A DNA stretch of 64,000 nt from Undaria pinnatifida (GCA_012845835.1 JABAKD010000001.1:3165540-3229539); one strand, 5' to 3'; numbered from the stretch's first letter, positions 10,441-23,139 are shown. Made by a program: numbers and translations. Notes: a model not told the origin generated them from the letters alone.

Positions 10441-12669
10441 CCATAGCCGCCCACTCCACGCGGCTGCGTCTATCACCACAACGGTTCAAAATCGCCCGCC
10501 CATCACCGCGCTTAACCCCCTGCGCCCAATCGCCCCTGCTTTTGTTTGCTGGGACTTGCTCACAACTGCATCCGGCGCGCCCACGGTCTCGACCGGGCGG
10601 CACCCAAAGACACCCCAGTCTGCGGTAAAATATTTTTTTCGGTTATCGGCCACGTCGTACCTACCCAACTACGACTCATGTCGACATCGTTAGACGCTCC
10701 GTCTGCGGTAATCTGCGGGTTCGGTCTATTTCCTTGAAATTCCGACCCCCCTCCCGCCGCTACTAAAATTGTCAAAACAGCCACAGAGCCGCCAAACCAA
10801 CTTTGTTGCCGCATTCCCCTACGCGCTCCAAGCCCCAGCACCCACCTCCCGTTAACCCACGGCTTGAAAACGCCGCACACGCCCTCCGCAACCAGCCTCC
10901 AAAACGCCGCACGCACCCCCCCGCATCACCTACCGCTCGGGTCAAGACCACCGTTCTTCTCCGACTACCACCTACGCCACCTTTCTTCTCCGCCTACCAC
11001 CTACATCACCGATATTGACCGTTGTAACAGCGACAGCAAGGTCGCCCAACGACGCAGACGCCATCCTATCCGTAGTGGCCGCGACGGCGGTCGCGACCAC
11101 CCGAATTGTGACGCCCATGACGCCTGCGTCTGTCTCAAGAACCGCAAAAAGTGGTGGCTCGCAACCACCACATATTGCGATACGGGACACAACCTACGAC
11201 GAGCATCATTGTCAACTACCTGGCCATCGAGTACCACTCCGCTGGCTTTCGGGCGTTCTCCCTGACGTCTGCATCGTGCCGGCGGCACTCTCCCACTGTA
11301 GCAACACCGCTACGCCTCTGGTGCGCTCAACCCAGGTATGGGCATACTTCAGGATATTGGGTTTTACTTTTGGTATTTGCGGAAACGCGCAGACCGTAAA
11401 CCCGGCGCTATTACCCGGCAATAACCCGCGACAACCAACGCCGCTCGTTATAATTGCCGTGACAACTATTTTTTTGGGTCGAAAGCGCCATGATCGCCTT
11501 TCTTCCGCGGGAAACTGCTGCGACAACGACGACAACATCGACAGCAACAGCGTGGCCGGCCGATACCCATTGCGGCAAAAAAAAAATCCTGGACGCTACA
11601 CGCTGATCAACCGATACAGCGCTACCAGCGCCAGGCCATCTAATTGCGGGACGAGGTTCCAGCTCCAACTTTCAAAGAACGAGCTCCACCGACGCCCCGC
11701 CCCCCAACAATCTACCTCCCCCGCCCAGCCCCATACATGCGATATCGCTTGTCCAAGCCTGATCCCCTTGTTCTAGCGATGGTCTTGAGGTGTGGGTGCG
11801 AGGAGGCCAAGACGTCGAGCCCTACTGGGATGCTCCACTCGACGCCTTCTACCGATGAGCAACGCTACTTGCCGAAGACCACGGCTACCAGCGGTTCCGG
11901 ACTACAGCGCGAAACTTCTGCTTCCAATTCCGGGCCATCGCATCCTGAGCCCGCCTCGCCTATTAATCGGCGGCTCCACCCGCGCTCGTCCTAGGACGTG
12001 CGCGTTTTTCAGTGACAACGTTGGGCCCGCGAACGACGGATTCCCACTCGCTGCCACGGTGTTGACAGCACCACTGCCCCTGGGCCCCAGGGACAGTTCC
12101 GTCATGACGACGGAAGACTCGCGATCATAGTTGACCAGGATATGCCCTGAGCCCCCTGCCCCGTCTTCCCCGCAACTCTCGTGGATTGCGCGGACACGGA
12201 TCACAGGTACGGCATTTCCTAGCGAGTTCTATCCTGCTCATCCAACGCCGCTTGGAGACAGGACCCCCAGGGTATCTTCGCCCCGCTCCTTTAAACGCAA
12301 CCCACGGAGACCCTCCCAGAACCTCGGTGATACAATACCGAGACTCCCTCTGCGATCACGTTAACCCAGCCGCGCATGTTCTCTAGATCAGCCAGCTGCA
12401 CCCTCGCCATCGCCACGCGACAGTCTTACAGACAGCCGCAACTGACCACTGCTTGGCGGCTCACCGCAGCCAGCCTACACCGGACTACCTCTTCTGGGAT
12501 GTTCAACCTTTAGCAGTGCCACCCTTTCGGATTCTTCTTCTACGGTTTTTTCTTATCACCGTGTGGAGTAGTTTCCGACATCGCCCGATACCGACATTTT
12601 GAGCGACACCACGACCACTAAGCTTTCCCGGCTTCGACCAAGTATCGGAACCGTTTCCTACGACCAGCC

Positions 12670-13602
12670 ATGGACATTGGTTCCGAGACTGACATACGCC
12701 GGAGCTCCCCCTTTCTTACCTACCTGGGACAACGGTTCCGAGGCCGACAAACGCCGGAACCTATTCCCGTACCACCACCCAACGACCCTCGACATCCACC
12801 ACCGCCCTCCCAGTTCGTATCTCTAGCTTCGGCAACGGTACACCCGAGACTGGCAATCCCATCCATAGGCAGAAGCAATAACCGTTTTATTCGGTTGGCA
12901 GCCGCCTTTTCCCCTAACCAGCCGCGTTACAAACGAGTCATCCCCTTTCGGTCTCGGCATTTCTCCAAGAACCCTCCTACTACCGACCTCGTTCCGACCC
13001 TTTCCAACGCGACAGAACAACTCTGCCGCGCCCCTCCCTTCAACGCGACCGGTTTCCACAGAACACCTCTGTCCCGGCCCCCTCCATTGCCACCGAGGCG
13101 CACCTGCCGAATTCCCCAAGCCGTTCTCCACCCCGACGTGTTACCACAAAGCCGCCTTGCTCCGGCCCCCGCCGACCCTCTGGAGGGAGCAACCGCCCTC
13201 CCGCTCAAGGTCTGGTTAGGTCGCCTTTCGACAAACGATGGACCCCCTACCGCCCCCTTTTCACGGCTACCCTGGCCCAAACCATCCCGCCTGTTCCAGG
13301 CCACCGACGGTACCTCCCGGCCAACTTTTCCGTTTACCCACCAGCGTGCCCTGGTTTCCCGCAACCACAACAAACCCGCGGTTTATCGCTCCCGACCCAG
13401 CTCTTTAGCTACTCCTTCATTAACCGGATCCTTGCCACCAACGGCCCTTCAGCTTTCCTCCACGACACAACCACGGACGACCCCGACTGATTCTGCTTCC
13501 GTTGCCAGTGAACACCGAACAGTTCCCTTCCAACCCAACGGTCGCGAATCCCCATCCGACACCAATACCGCCACCCCCCCTTTTGCCTCAACAACCCTGT
13601 AG
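12670..13602 (+). CDS. 310-codon Pro-rich open frame in the LARD interior, doubtful gene
   Basis: This is the longest frame in the element's interior. The product is rich in Pro, Ser, Thr and Arg with no recognised domain, no zinc knuckle and no catalytic motif. The + strand is C-rich and poor in stop codons across 9,600-15,950, so long frames are expected by chance here. Overlapping frames (11,015-11,776, 14,576-15,259 and 15,031-15,951) are of the same kind. A diverged Gag-like protein cannot be excluded. I consider coding unlikely. Confidence 0.15.
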   Translation: MDIGSETDIRRSSPFLTYLGQRFRGRQTPEPIPVPPPNDPRHPPPPSQFVSLASATVHPRLAIPSIGRSNNRFIRLAAAFSPNQPRYKRVIPFRSRHFSKNPPTTDLVPTLSNATEQLCRAPPFNATGFHRTPLSRPPPLPPRRTCRIPQAVLHPDVLPQSRLAPAPADPLEGATALPLKVWLGRLSTNDGPPTAPFSRLPWPKPSRLFQATDGTSRPTFPFTHQRALVSRNHNKPAVYRSRPSSLATPSLTGSLPPTALQLSSTTQPRTTPTDSASVASEHRTVPFQPNGRESPSDTNTATPPFASTTL

Positions 13603-13689
13603 GTTCACCACCTGAACCTAGGCAACCCCTACCCGTCCCTGAAGGCATATCTGTGACGCCACTGTCGCCACCCCCCCCCTACCCTAACA

Positions 13690-14110
13690 TTCCTATAGGT
13701 TTGCCATCTGAACCTGTGGTTTTGTTCCTTTCCGGCTATGACCTCTCCGAGCCGAGCATCGGCTTGGGTGGGCTCGTTCCCCCGTCCCTCCCAACCCACC
13801 ACTACATCCCGCCGCTCCCATCTTCTGAGTTGAAGCTAATTTTTTTTTTTTCCGGGTATGAGCGTTTCGAACCGACTATCGGTTTGGGTGGGCTCGCTAC
13901 CTCTCCTCTACGACCCACCTCTACCATTCCACCGCCCTCTTTTTCCGAGTTTGTTATTTTTTTTAGCCTCGGGCTCATGAACCTCCCGAGCCTGGTACGT
14001 ATGGGACCTTTTTAGCCAGAAATCGGGCCCTTCCACGGCCTCTCCGCTGCCCACGTCGACCGATGCGAGCATTCCATCCCGGGTATCGTTTTGGGTGGGC
14101 TAGTTCCCCC
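13690..14110 (+). repeat. Degenerate tandem repeats, about 120-130 bp unit
   Basis: A core of a TCCGG(C/G)TATGA phrase followed about 25 bp later by ATCGG(C/T)TTGGGTGGGCTCG recurs near 13,730, 13,855 and, more weakly, 14,085. C-rich spacers end in TTTTCCGAGTT-like phrases. Confidence 0.65.
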
Positions 14111-14624
14111 TCCCTTTCGACCCACCATCACTATCCGCCCCCATCCACAGGCGACGCGCAAACCGTGCACCCTTCCTGTTAGGCATTGACTTGGGTGGGC
14201 TCAAACCCTCTCCCTCCTGCCCCATGCACCACGTTTCGCTGGTAATACTTTCGGCAACTCACCGTTGCGGACCATACCAAAACAGTCCGTCGACCCCTTC
14301 TCCGCGCCAAAACCTCCGTCGGGTCTATTTCGGCCCATGACATCGCCTTCGGTTCGCTAGCCAGCTCCGAGAAAGGCGCCGAGGACGCTGGCGCTCCTCC
14401 TGGATCGGCTTTCAGGCCGTCCTTCGTTCTCCCCAGCGCCCACCATTGGCGCATCCCTTTTTGGCCATCCTCATCCTTCGTTGGACCATTATTTTCCCGG
14501 AGCCGTCACCGCTCCACAGCCGCCGCTGAAAACTGTGGACTGCCCTTCCGACTACGGTTTTTCTCGCCAGTACCTGTGGCTACACTTCTAAGATCATCGA
14601 ACCGCCCCCATCGCCGCGCGAACA

Positions 14625-14960
14625 CCGCGACCAGAGCTCCATCGTCACCTGAGCTTCGTTGTCGCCTGAGCTTTGCCACCAGAGCTCCATCGTCACCTGA
14701 GCTTCGTCGTCACCTGAGCTTCGCGACCAGAGCTCCACCTTCAACGGAGTTCCACCTTTCACCAGAGCTTCGTCGTCACCTGAGCTTTGCCACCAGAGCT
14801 CCATCGTCACCTGAGCTTCATCGTCACCCGAGCTTCGCGACCAGAGCTCCACGTTCACCGAAGTTCCACGTTTCACCAGAGCTTTGTCGTCACCTGAGCT
14901 TCGCGACCAGAGCTCCACCTTCGTCAGAGCTTCGCCTTCCACCTGAGCTCCACCTCCGCC
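14625..14960 (+). repeat. Minisatellite, CACCTGAGCTTCG units
   Basis: Units of about 18-24 bp built from ACCAGAGCTCCA and TCGTCACCTGAGCTTCG alternate at least a dozen times, producing the repeated ATRAPSSPELRRHLSF-type frame on the + strand. The array is imperfect and higher-order (about 110-120 bp). Confidence 0.85.
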
Positions 14961-16059
14961 TTCCGCGACTTCTTCATTCGATGTCTTTCTCCTTCAAGCC
15001 ACTGCCAACGTCAAGGCAACCTTTCTTCTTTTGGCCACTACCGCCGGCCCCGACGTCGTCGCCACCATCTACTCCGACAATCTGGGAATTATTTCACCGA
15101 CTTCTGCAGCCATGCACCGATGGGTCTGCCGCTTCAAACCGCTACCAACAGCGAGGCGCCCTCCCCCTGGCCACTACCACCAACTCCGGCGTCATCGTGC
15201 CGTCAGCGCCGACCAGCGGGGACATTTTTCGCCGACTCCTGCAGCCATCGCGCCGGTAGGTTTGCTCCTTCAGTCCGCTACTAACCGCCCCGGCGTCACA
15301 GCCATCGCCGGCTACTTCGGGTCTTCTCTACCGCCTATTCCAACAACCACGCCGTTATCCTCGCCGCGTACAAAGCGAACTCCACCACCGCGAGAACCGC
15401 AGGCATCTCCACAGGCCCACCTTAAAGGACTACTACAGCGTCAACGCTCGCGCCTACATGTACGCTGCGGAACACGCACATTCCACCACCGCGTACGCGA
15501 TCCGACACCTTCTTCAACCTACCATATTGAGCTACTACAGCCTCGTCTTCTTCCGTCACAAGAGCCTCTACCGTATCTTCCGCGAACACCCCACCCTCAC
15601 TGGTTCGTGCTCGGAGCTCTTCAACGCGTTTTACTGGACCATCATCCGTCTCCAGCGCTCCTACCACATCTTCCGCGAACACCACGACGTCACTGTCTCG
15701 CGATCGGAGCGCTGCAGCACGCCCTAGTACGACCACCAGCCGCGTTCCATCGGATCTTTCTTCAAACCCTACATCACCCGGTTCCAGGATCAACCTACGG
15801 CGTCTCTACTGCATATCTTCGCGGAGCACCATCTACGGACCGGCGTGCCTACAACGCCACGCGACAGGGATATCTGCAGCCAGGGTATTATCGCGTTGAG
15901 TCGCACTTACCCGTTTGTCTTGTTGTCCCTCCCCCTTACCATGTTTCTTGAGTTCCTTCTTGAGTTTTTTTCATGGGATTTGTTTTGTGCGCATTGGCTT
16001 CTTGATTTTCTCTTTTGGGTTTGATTTTGTTGTTCAGTTAGTTTCAAGGTGCCCCTTCT

Positions 16060-16215
16060 TTGCCTTGACGCTTCGGGTAGTCACACTTTTGAACAGCACA
16101 TATGTTCGCGTGCTTGTGTCGGTGTGATACCCTGACTTTTCGGGCTGTTCCACTTTTGACGAGCACATATGTTTGCGTGCTTGCGTCGGTGTACTACCCT
16201 GGCCTTCCAGCCACT
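16060..16215 (+). repeat. Tandem duplication of about 68 bp
   Basis: AGCACATATGTTCGCGTGCT and the related AGCACATATGTTTGCGTGCT sit 68 bp apart, each followed by a GTCGGTGT phrase and TACCCTG. Part of the LARD interior. Confidence 0.8.
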
Positions 16216-16424
16216 GATTTAGCTGGCCCCATTTTCGTAACCAGGCCGAAAAGTTTTGGTGGTTCTGTCTTCCTGTTTGCGCCGGTTTAACCTGCCCCGT
16301 TTTCGTAACTTGGCCCAAACCTGCCGTGTTTTCGTTTCCTCTCGTCGGTTTAGCGTACCCTTGTTTCGCTGTCCGCGAATCCGCTGTAGTATTTTTTTTC
16401 GTTGGCCTTCCCCTTGATTTCTGC

Positions 16425-16740
16425 AATACGTACGAAATAGGTGCATATTGGGCATCGTATATGTCTCCAAAACCGCTGTGGCATGCCCATCTTGGCTCTT
16501 CCGCTTTTTGCACTACGTACGTCATTGGTACTTAATGAGGCGTCATATTTGGCTTCTTACCGCTTTGGCATATGTGTCTTAGCCCTTCCCCAAATATTTG
16601 CACTCCGTGTCATAGGTGCTTATTGAGGCGTCGTATTTGTTCTGTTACCACTGTGGTATACGTGGTATGTGCTCTGGCCCTTCCTCTATTTTCTGTACTA
16701 CGCACGCCGTAGGTGCTTATTGAGGCGTGTTGTCCCCCTT
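16425..16740 (+). repeat. Tandem repeats of about 90 bp, four degenerate units
   Basis: Each unit carries TGCACTACGTACGTCATTGG (or a variant), TTATTGAGGCGTCGTATTTG and a CTGTGGTAT phrase ending GCCCTTCC. Units begin near 16,422, 16,508, 16,597 and 16,696. Confidence 0.75.
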
Positions 16741-18199
16741 GTTTGCGTCATATTGCCCTGCACAAGTTCCATCTTCTCGGTTGGACATCCAAGTGCTTTC
16801 GCGTATGTTTTCCCCGTTTTTTTTTGTCACTTAGCTTCCGGTAGGAATGGCTCTATAGTAGGCCACATTTTCAGAGTTTCACGACATCAACGTTTTGCTA
16901 GTATTTTCGGGTCCGTCGTTTGTTCACGACCCCCCCCTCTAGGCTTCTTTATAGTATCAACCCCCGAAACCATGGTAGTTTCGCTTGCACGCTGTGCATG
17001 CGCGCCGCTAGCATTGTTAGAGTTGTACGTGACTTGCCCCCTCCCTCTGTCCGGCTTACGGTATCAGCCCGCGACATCGTAATAGTTTCGCCTGATTCCT
17101 TCTCAGCCGAGATATCGTCTGCATCGTGTGCGTGCTCTTTCGCAGAGTTTCTGAGCCCTCCGTTGTGTTAAGACCCCGTTTTTACCGCTCTCACGGTATG
17201 AGTGTTGAAATTAATATCGTGTTAGCTTCGTTTTTCTACCTTGGTTTCCCTTCCCTCTGCACTATGTGCCGTATGGGAACGTACACCCCCTCCTCTCTGC
17301 AGTGTGTGCGTTTTCGGAACGTATTTCTTCCCGACTCTGGCGTTCGTGAATTTTCGGAACCGATACCTTCCGCTTTCGCGTCCATGCAACGCGGGTATTA
17401 TTTGATTTTTTTCTTGTTATTTCTGGTCACGCTTGCTCCTTAGTGGTTATCGCTGTGCGCAGTTAGCGGCCGAATGTAGTAGTACTCTGTCCTTTCTTCT
17501 GGGAGTGAACGCTTAGTGCGCGTATTAGCTTTGGACCCTACTGTCTCAGTACAATTCTACCTGGTAGCTACCAGTATCGTCAGTGTTATCGCCTTGTGGT
17601 CCCCCAAAGTATTCCCTTACAGTCTCAGTATCATTGAGCCCCCAACAACGTTTTAACGTAGTAGTATGCCTTCTGTCTTATTTGCCGCATTCAAAGTATG
17701 GCACTTGTTAGTTTTCCGGTGACCTTCATGGGCGCCTTGATCCTGAACTCGCGCCCAAGTTGTTCCACTTTTCTACAGTACGACGAGTGTTCGCCTTTGT
17801 GGTTTTGCTTCCGCCTTCTACCGCCGATGTAGCCTGCCCACGTTTCGTGCACAACGACGAACCATGGCGTTTCCGAACCATGTCGAGGTTTTCTATCGTG
17901 TCGTTCCCACCTCGCCTTATGCGATTGGTGACAACATGGATGCTTTCCGCGTTATTTCTCTTCGTTTTTCGCGAGGCATTACCTCCCTTTTTGTTGTTGC
18001 TGTTGGACTTCTCCTTGCCCCTTGGCATACGTCCCTTTCGTTGTTGGACCTTTCTTTGTTTTTGCCGTACTTCTTCCCACGACTGATGTCGCTGCACTTT
18101 AGCCTCGGCCACTTGGTATTACGGCGTTTCAGCTATTGCTACTGTCTATGGTCCCATGTTGCCGACCACTGGCTTCACATTGAGAGCCCCCCTTAGGTT

Positions 18200-18660
18200 C
18201 CATGTTCGCGGTCCCGTGCTGACTCTTCAGCCCATCTGTCGGTTCTCTCTGGCCTCTGCCTTTTTGTTTGGTTGTACCCGCCGCCAAGAGCCCCTTGTTG
18301 TCGGGCTCCGTTCTTGCTTCGTAGCCAGCGGATCTATTCCCCTGGACCACTATTTCTTACCTTTTTCTCTCGGCACCGCTGCCCCTACGGTCCAACGACA
18401 CTGACCCCCGTCCTGGCTTTGCAGCCAACAGGTCTTGTTTCTCTCGACCACTTTTTCTTGTTTCTTTTCGGCATACCTGCCAATAGGGTTCAACTACACC
18501 GGCCTTAATCATGGGTTTACAGCCCGTCCTGACTGTGCAGTCCACAGGCCCTCCCCTCTTGGCCCCCGTTTTGCTCTTGGCTTGTTGGCGTACTTGTCGC
18601 ATCGGGCCCACGTTTTGACTCCAGTTTGGCTTCGCAGCCCATATAGGTCGTTCCCTGTTG
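18200..18660 (+). repeat. Degenerate repeats, roughly 110-120 bp unit
   Basis: A phrase like TGACTNTNCAGCCCATNNGTC recurs (18,220; CTTCGTAGCCAGCGGATC at 18,316; GCTTTGCAGCCAACAGGTC at 18,416; ACTGTGCAGTCCACAGGCC at 18,531; GCTTCGCAGCCCATATAGGTC at 18,630). Each is followed by a pyrimidine-rich stretch. 16,740-18,200 and 18,660-19,460 hold the same sort of T/C-rich DNA with no gene I can support. Confidence 0.55.
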
Positions 18661-19489
18661 ACCCTCTTTCGTGTTGTTTTTTTTTCCGACGAAATCGCTT
18701 TCGGAGGTATGCCTTCGCTACGTACCTAGTGTTGCTCGTTTTCTGAAAGTAGCCTTTCAAGGTCCTTTGCTATGGACCCTTCTTTTTGTCAGGCTGCAGC
18801 ACGTTGCTATGACATGATTTGCCTATTTCCTGTTTTTCCGTGCATTTTTCTCGGTTACCTTTTTAGGGTTGCTCCACGTTAGCGACCCCGCGTTCCCGAC
18901 GTATAGTACCCAGCTGCGGCTTTTCTTCATATTGTCTTCTCTGTTCCCTGCATTCTTTCTGGATCTAGACACTTTCAGCGCTGCTTCGAGCTGGACGAGT
19001 ATCCTCGTGTTGACCCCGTTTTTGGCTTGCTTTGTTATGGTTGAATAGCCTCGCTACGTTTGCTGGCATTGTTCCCGTTATTAGTTAGCCTCTCAAGGTG
19101 TCATATGTCGACTCTCTTTCCGGCTTCCGATAGTGCCTTCCGTCTTTCTGGTGTCTACGTTTCAGTTTCGTCCTTGTTTGCGCATAGCTTTGGCTAGGTG
19201 ACTTCACCACATATTTCTTCCCGTTTTCATGGCACTGTACCCAGATAGCTTTCAAGGGTACTCCACTGTTGCCCCCCGGTTAAGCTTTCCGGCGTATCAC
19301 ACACGCCTCCAGTACCACCATTTTGGTGTTGTCTGTGCCACTGTTTAGGTGTTGTCTTTCACTGCGTTTTCGCGATTTGTTTTGGTAGCCTCGGTTTCCC
19401 GTTCTACAGTTCGACCAAGGGCCTTATGCTAGCCTCCTAGGTCCCACATTACGGCCCCTGTGCTTTCGTTACACATCAGCGTACTGGTT

Positions 19490-19770
19490 ATTGATAGTTT
19501 TGCCTTTCGACCAATGGTCCCACGTCAGCCTCCCAGGTCCAACCTTGCGGACCCTGACATTATTTTAGGTACTGTTTTTTGCTTTCTCTTGCTTCATGCT
19601 TCAGGCTCTTTCTCTTCTGCCTTTCAATTAATGGCCCGACGCTTGCGTACTTCTTCGCGTCTTGGTTGTTTCTCTTTCACCGTCCAAGCGATGGCCCCAC
19701 GTCAGGTGTCCATGTCCAACGTAGCGGACTCTGATGTTCTGTTAGGCAGTGTTCCTTTATTTCTCTCTTG
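19490..19770 (+). repeat. Degenerate repeats inside the LARD 3' section
   Basis: CCAATGGTCCCACGTCAGCC at 19,510 and GCGATGGCCCCACGTCAGGT at 19,689 head related blocks that continue with GTCCAACNTNGCGGACNCTG. A weaker copy lies between, near 19,625. The region to 20,210 is T/C-rich and non-coding by appearance. Confidence 0.65.
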
Positions 19771-20210
19771 TCTTCCGGCAAATGGACCGACCGCCCGCCC
19801 CTTCGGCACTACGCTTCAGGCCGTAAACTCGTTTGGCCTTAACAGCGTGACATGTGTTCCCTTATTCTCTTCTGACTTGGTTTCCGCGTCTATACCTTCT
19901 TCTTTGGCCCCCTTCGCATCCTTGCGCTCAGTGGCCGCACCCTTCGTGTTATCGTAGGCCGATTACTACCGGTATACCGTAGGTACATACCCTTTCTCGA
20001 GCTCTCACGGTTGTGAGCTCCATCATAGGGTTGTATATCTTGCAATGAGGCGTTTAAGCCTCATTATTACGAGGTGTGGGGGAATCTATAGCCTCATTTT
20101 CGTTTGTTTCGAATAGCCGCATCTTCGATCCCCTTCCCAATTCTGGATGTTTTCTTGACATCCTTTGATTGGCAGGTGACCTGCATTTACGACTATTCAG
20201 GGTGGCCTAG

Positions 20211-20616
20211 TGTAATGGAGTGCCCTCCGTAGAAGGATAGCTTTATAGATTCGACGTGCAGCCATGTCATGGTTGAGGTGAAACCACGTGACATTAGATG
20301 TCACATTCACGTCAACGCCATCATAGATGGGCGATAATGTAGGTGACGATGATGGGACAAGCAGGACGCCCCATATCTCACTACCTGCTCTACCTGCGCT
20401 ACCTGCTCCTCCCGCTCTACCTGCTCTACCCAGCCCTATCGTGGCTAGGCCTGTGTTGTCTGTCTTTTAGAGTCCAATGAAGAGGAAATAATGTATAAGC
20501 TTTTGAGTCTATCCAGCGAGCCATGAGGAGAGACCAAACAAGGGCACCGGAACCCATGAGGAGCACGCTTCCCAACACCGACCAACCACGCATCCCCCAC
20601 TCGGAGTACCACAACA
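20211..20616 (+). repeat. Right long terminal repeat
   Basis: Copy of 6,012-6,417, identical through 20,612. It then reads AACA where the left copy reads CACA, and the shared ACA end is followed by TGAT. The preceding bases (GGGTGGCCTAG) are a poor polypurine tract. Confidence 0.85.
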
Positions 20617-23130
20617 TGATGCGGCTTCGAGCCCGGTCCAGGGATATCCCTGTTTCACGGCTAAAATGTGCAACGGCGGAGAAAGCAATGATTAATGCTT
20701 CCACCATGTTGCTGACGTCGTCGACGGCAGGCGTTCATGCTACGGGGGTCGCAGTACCAACAATTGCGGACGGTTGACTGATGGCCGTGGCAGATGACGA
20801 GACTGAAAACTATTCTTCTACTGCAGAAAGTCGTTCCGCCACATCCGCGGAGATGGTGCCTGAGGGGGTCGCGGAACAATAAGCGACAGGGTTGCTGCGC
20901 CTGCTGCCCGTGGCAAAGCCGTCCATAGAACTGGAAAAGACGAGCTATCATCAACAAAAATTAATTGTAGTTGATGAACCCAGCGGGGATCTCAGTACCA
21001 TACTTGTATTGAGAGTGGATAACGCTTGAATGGGGCGCCGGCTTCCTTCTGGATTGCTGTTTGGGCAGGTTATAGCTGCGTCTGCGTGCGTACGGATTGG
21101 TGCTACTGCCGTGCTACCCACAGCAACCAGGAGCGCCGCCTTGTTATTGCGTCGGATTGACAAAGCCATGACGAGGACGGCAGGTGCCCTGATATTTTCG
21201 ATAACAAGAAGGTTTCTTACACGGTGACATCCAGTACCAATAGGAGCTTGTTGCGGGTTCCAGGAGTGACGATCAGCAGCATCGGATTCCAGCAAGTTCT
21301 ATGAGGGATGGTACTTGGACAATCTTTTTCCGCAGGAGAACTATGAGAAAAAATAGGAAAATCCTGGGAGATGTAGCTGTCGAGCTGGGTTGGCTTGCTG
21401 AAATTAATATGGAAGTGCGTACGTGGGACTTTAATGGGGTGGGCTCGTTAATATTAGTAGGCACTGCTACAGGTGACAGACGTCAATTTGCCGTTACGGA
21501 TATCGGGTAAGCTGGGTGGTGGAAAATGGAACAGGTAGTCCCCAGCTTTGACTGGATCGTTTCCTAGATTAATATCCACTGCCGTAAAATGGTGAGACTA
21601 TTTCATCGTGCCGTAATATTGTGTTCTCGCACTGTTTGTCTTTGTTATTGTGTTACTCGTCAAGAATCGTTCGAGGTCGGCATGTTCGTCATTGCACGGC
21701 TGAAAGAAATTACGAATATAGCTTCAAGTGATACAAGAACATAACAATGCAGTTTCCAAGAGATTTTGGAGGAGAGTTCCGAACACTTCATCCAATTGTT
21801 GGCTGATGAGAACGGACCGTTACGGTTCTGAACCGTTTCCAGGAGTTACGGAAACAGAGAGGCGTTGTCGTCACAACGGGGTCCGCGCCATCCGCGGCCC
21901 CTCCCCATAGTCGAGCGCACACGTTCCTCACTTACCCTTCTCCGGGCGCCAGCTTTCGGTCTTGGAGATGCGCAATCACCTATCATCAATCCTTTCCTCC
22001 CTATTTTGTTCGGATGCCCATCTCCCATGTCCTGTGTACCAGAAGCCTGCTCCGCCTAAAGGAGTCGTACAAGCGCACTCTCACCAGCTCGGTAGATCAT
22101 AATCAGGTAGGAGGTCGTCTTTAAATCATGTCCTGTCTCCTGTTGATAGCTTTTGCAACACGTCTCCTATGCACCTTACGGCTTGAGTCTGCATAATGTA
22201 CGGTTTTCTTCGTCAAGTACCCTCGACCTCATGACTGTGGCCTTCAACCTCATATAATCTATATCATAATTACCACATGCGCGCATACTCTTACGACTAT
22301 TAATTGGTCGTGGTGTGGAGCGCCTATGTCGTAAGGGGATGTTTTCCATATTTAGACGCATGTGTTTCTGGAGACGCCGTCATGTATGCCCCCAGGGTGG
22401 CTAATGATACACCGCGTGTGCTGTCGTGGTGGTATGTGTAGCCTAAAAACATATACTCAGTAGGTTGCATTTGTCTAATGAAATTTTGTTTCTCTGGTCT
22501 GTTCGCTGGCTGGGAGAAGGACCCTCGAAAATTCTTGCAACAAAAATGGTACCCGGTACCTTGTTTGGTGGCATTAACATTCAGATATATTGTTGTGGCT
22601 GTAGTCTATACTGCTTGCTTTAGTTTTAGTCTTTGATTTGGACGCCGTATCTGTTTCGTATAATGGAAGCATTTTTTGTTGGGGGGGTAATGCGTTATTT
22701 ATCATATTGATTGAAAAAGTAGCTTTTGCTGTATGCTTTTCAAGTACACTTGGTGTACTTCGTTTGGGAGAAATATTAGGTAGGACTTACGGTGTCAATT
22801 TGCCGTGGATAGTTCGTTTGTCCCTTCCTTTATCCTTTGCCAAGTTGCCCCAAGTCCGGTCGGGTATGTGGCTTAATTTGGAGGGGTGCTGCGGCGTGTG
22901 TCGACGATCCCCTGTTATATCCACGGCTTTAGTCCTGCTACATAGGTATGCGTGTTCTTAAATGAGCTTATTTAGCCGCTATTGAGAACCTCGGCGACTA
23001 CGAGGCTTATCACAATTAACTCTGGCTTTTGGCCTTCCTGTGTCATCGAGCTAGGTCCGCCTACCAAGCTGGGAGCAAGAGGATGTCAGCCCCGGGCTTC
23101 TTCTAAGTACATGAATGTACATTATTTGTC
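20617..23130. other. Right flank of the LTR element, no recognisable gene
   Basis: Short frames on both strands. The tidiest is 69 codons at 21,301-21,510 (+), with a charged start followed by a hydrophobic end; I cannot name it. A degenerate minus-strand frame lies at 20,951-21,295. 21,520-23,130 is A/T-moderate with nothing recognised. Confidence 0.45.
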
Positions 23131-23139
23131 TTTTTGGTG

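Larger units (their letters stand above)
6012..20616 (+). mobile_element. 14.6-kb non-autonomous LTR retrotransposon (LARD-like)
   Basis: Two direct repeats bound this unit: 6,012-6,417 and 20,211-20,616. They are identical by eye over 402 bp and then differ at one base before a shared ACA end. Both begin TGT and end ACA, the unit is flanked by TGAT, and a candidate primer-binding site follows the left repeat. The 13.8-kb interior contains no gag, protease, integrase, RT or RNase H motif that I can find on either strand. It is instead a patchwork of degenerate tandem repeats with strong strand bias: A/C-rich at about 9,600-15,950, then T/C-rich to about 20,000. This fits a large retrotransposon derivative mobilised in trans. 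LTR identity implies recent insertion. Orientation is taken from the primer-binding-site candidate. A polypurine tract before the right LTR is not convincing. Confidence 0.8.
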
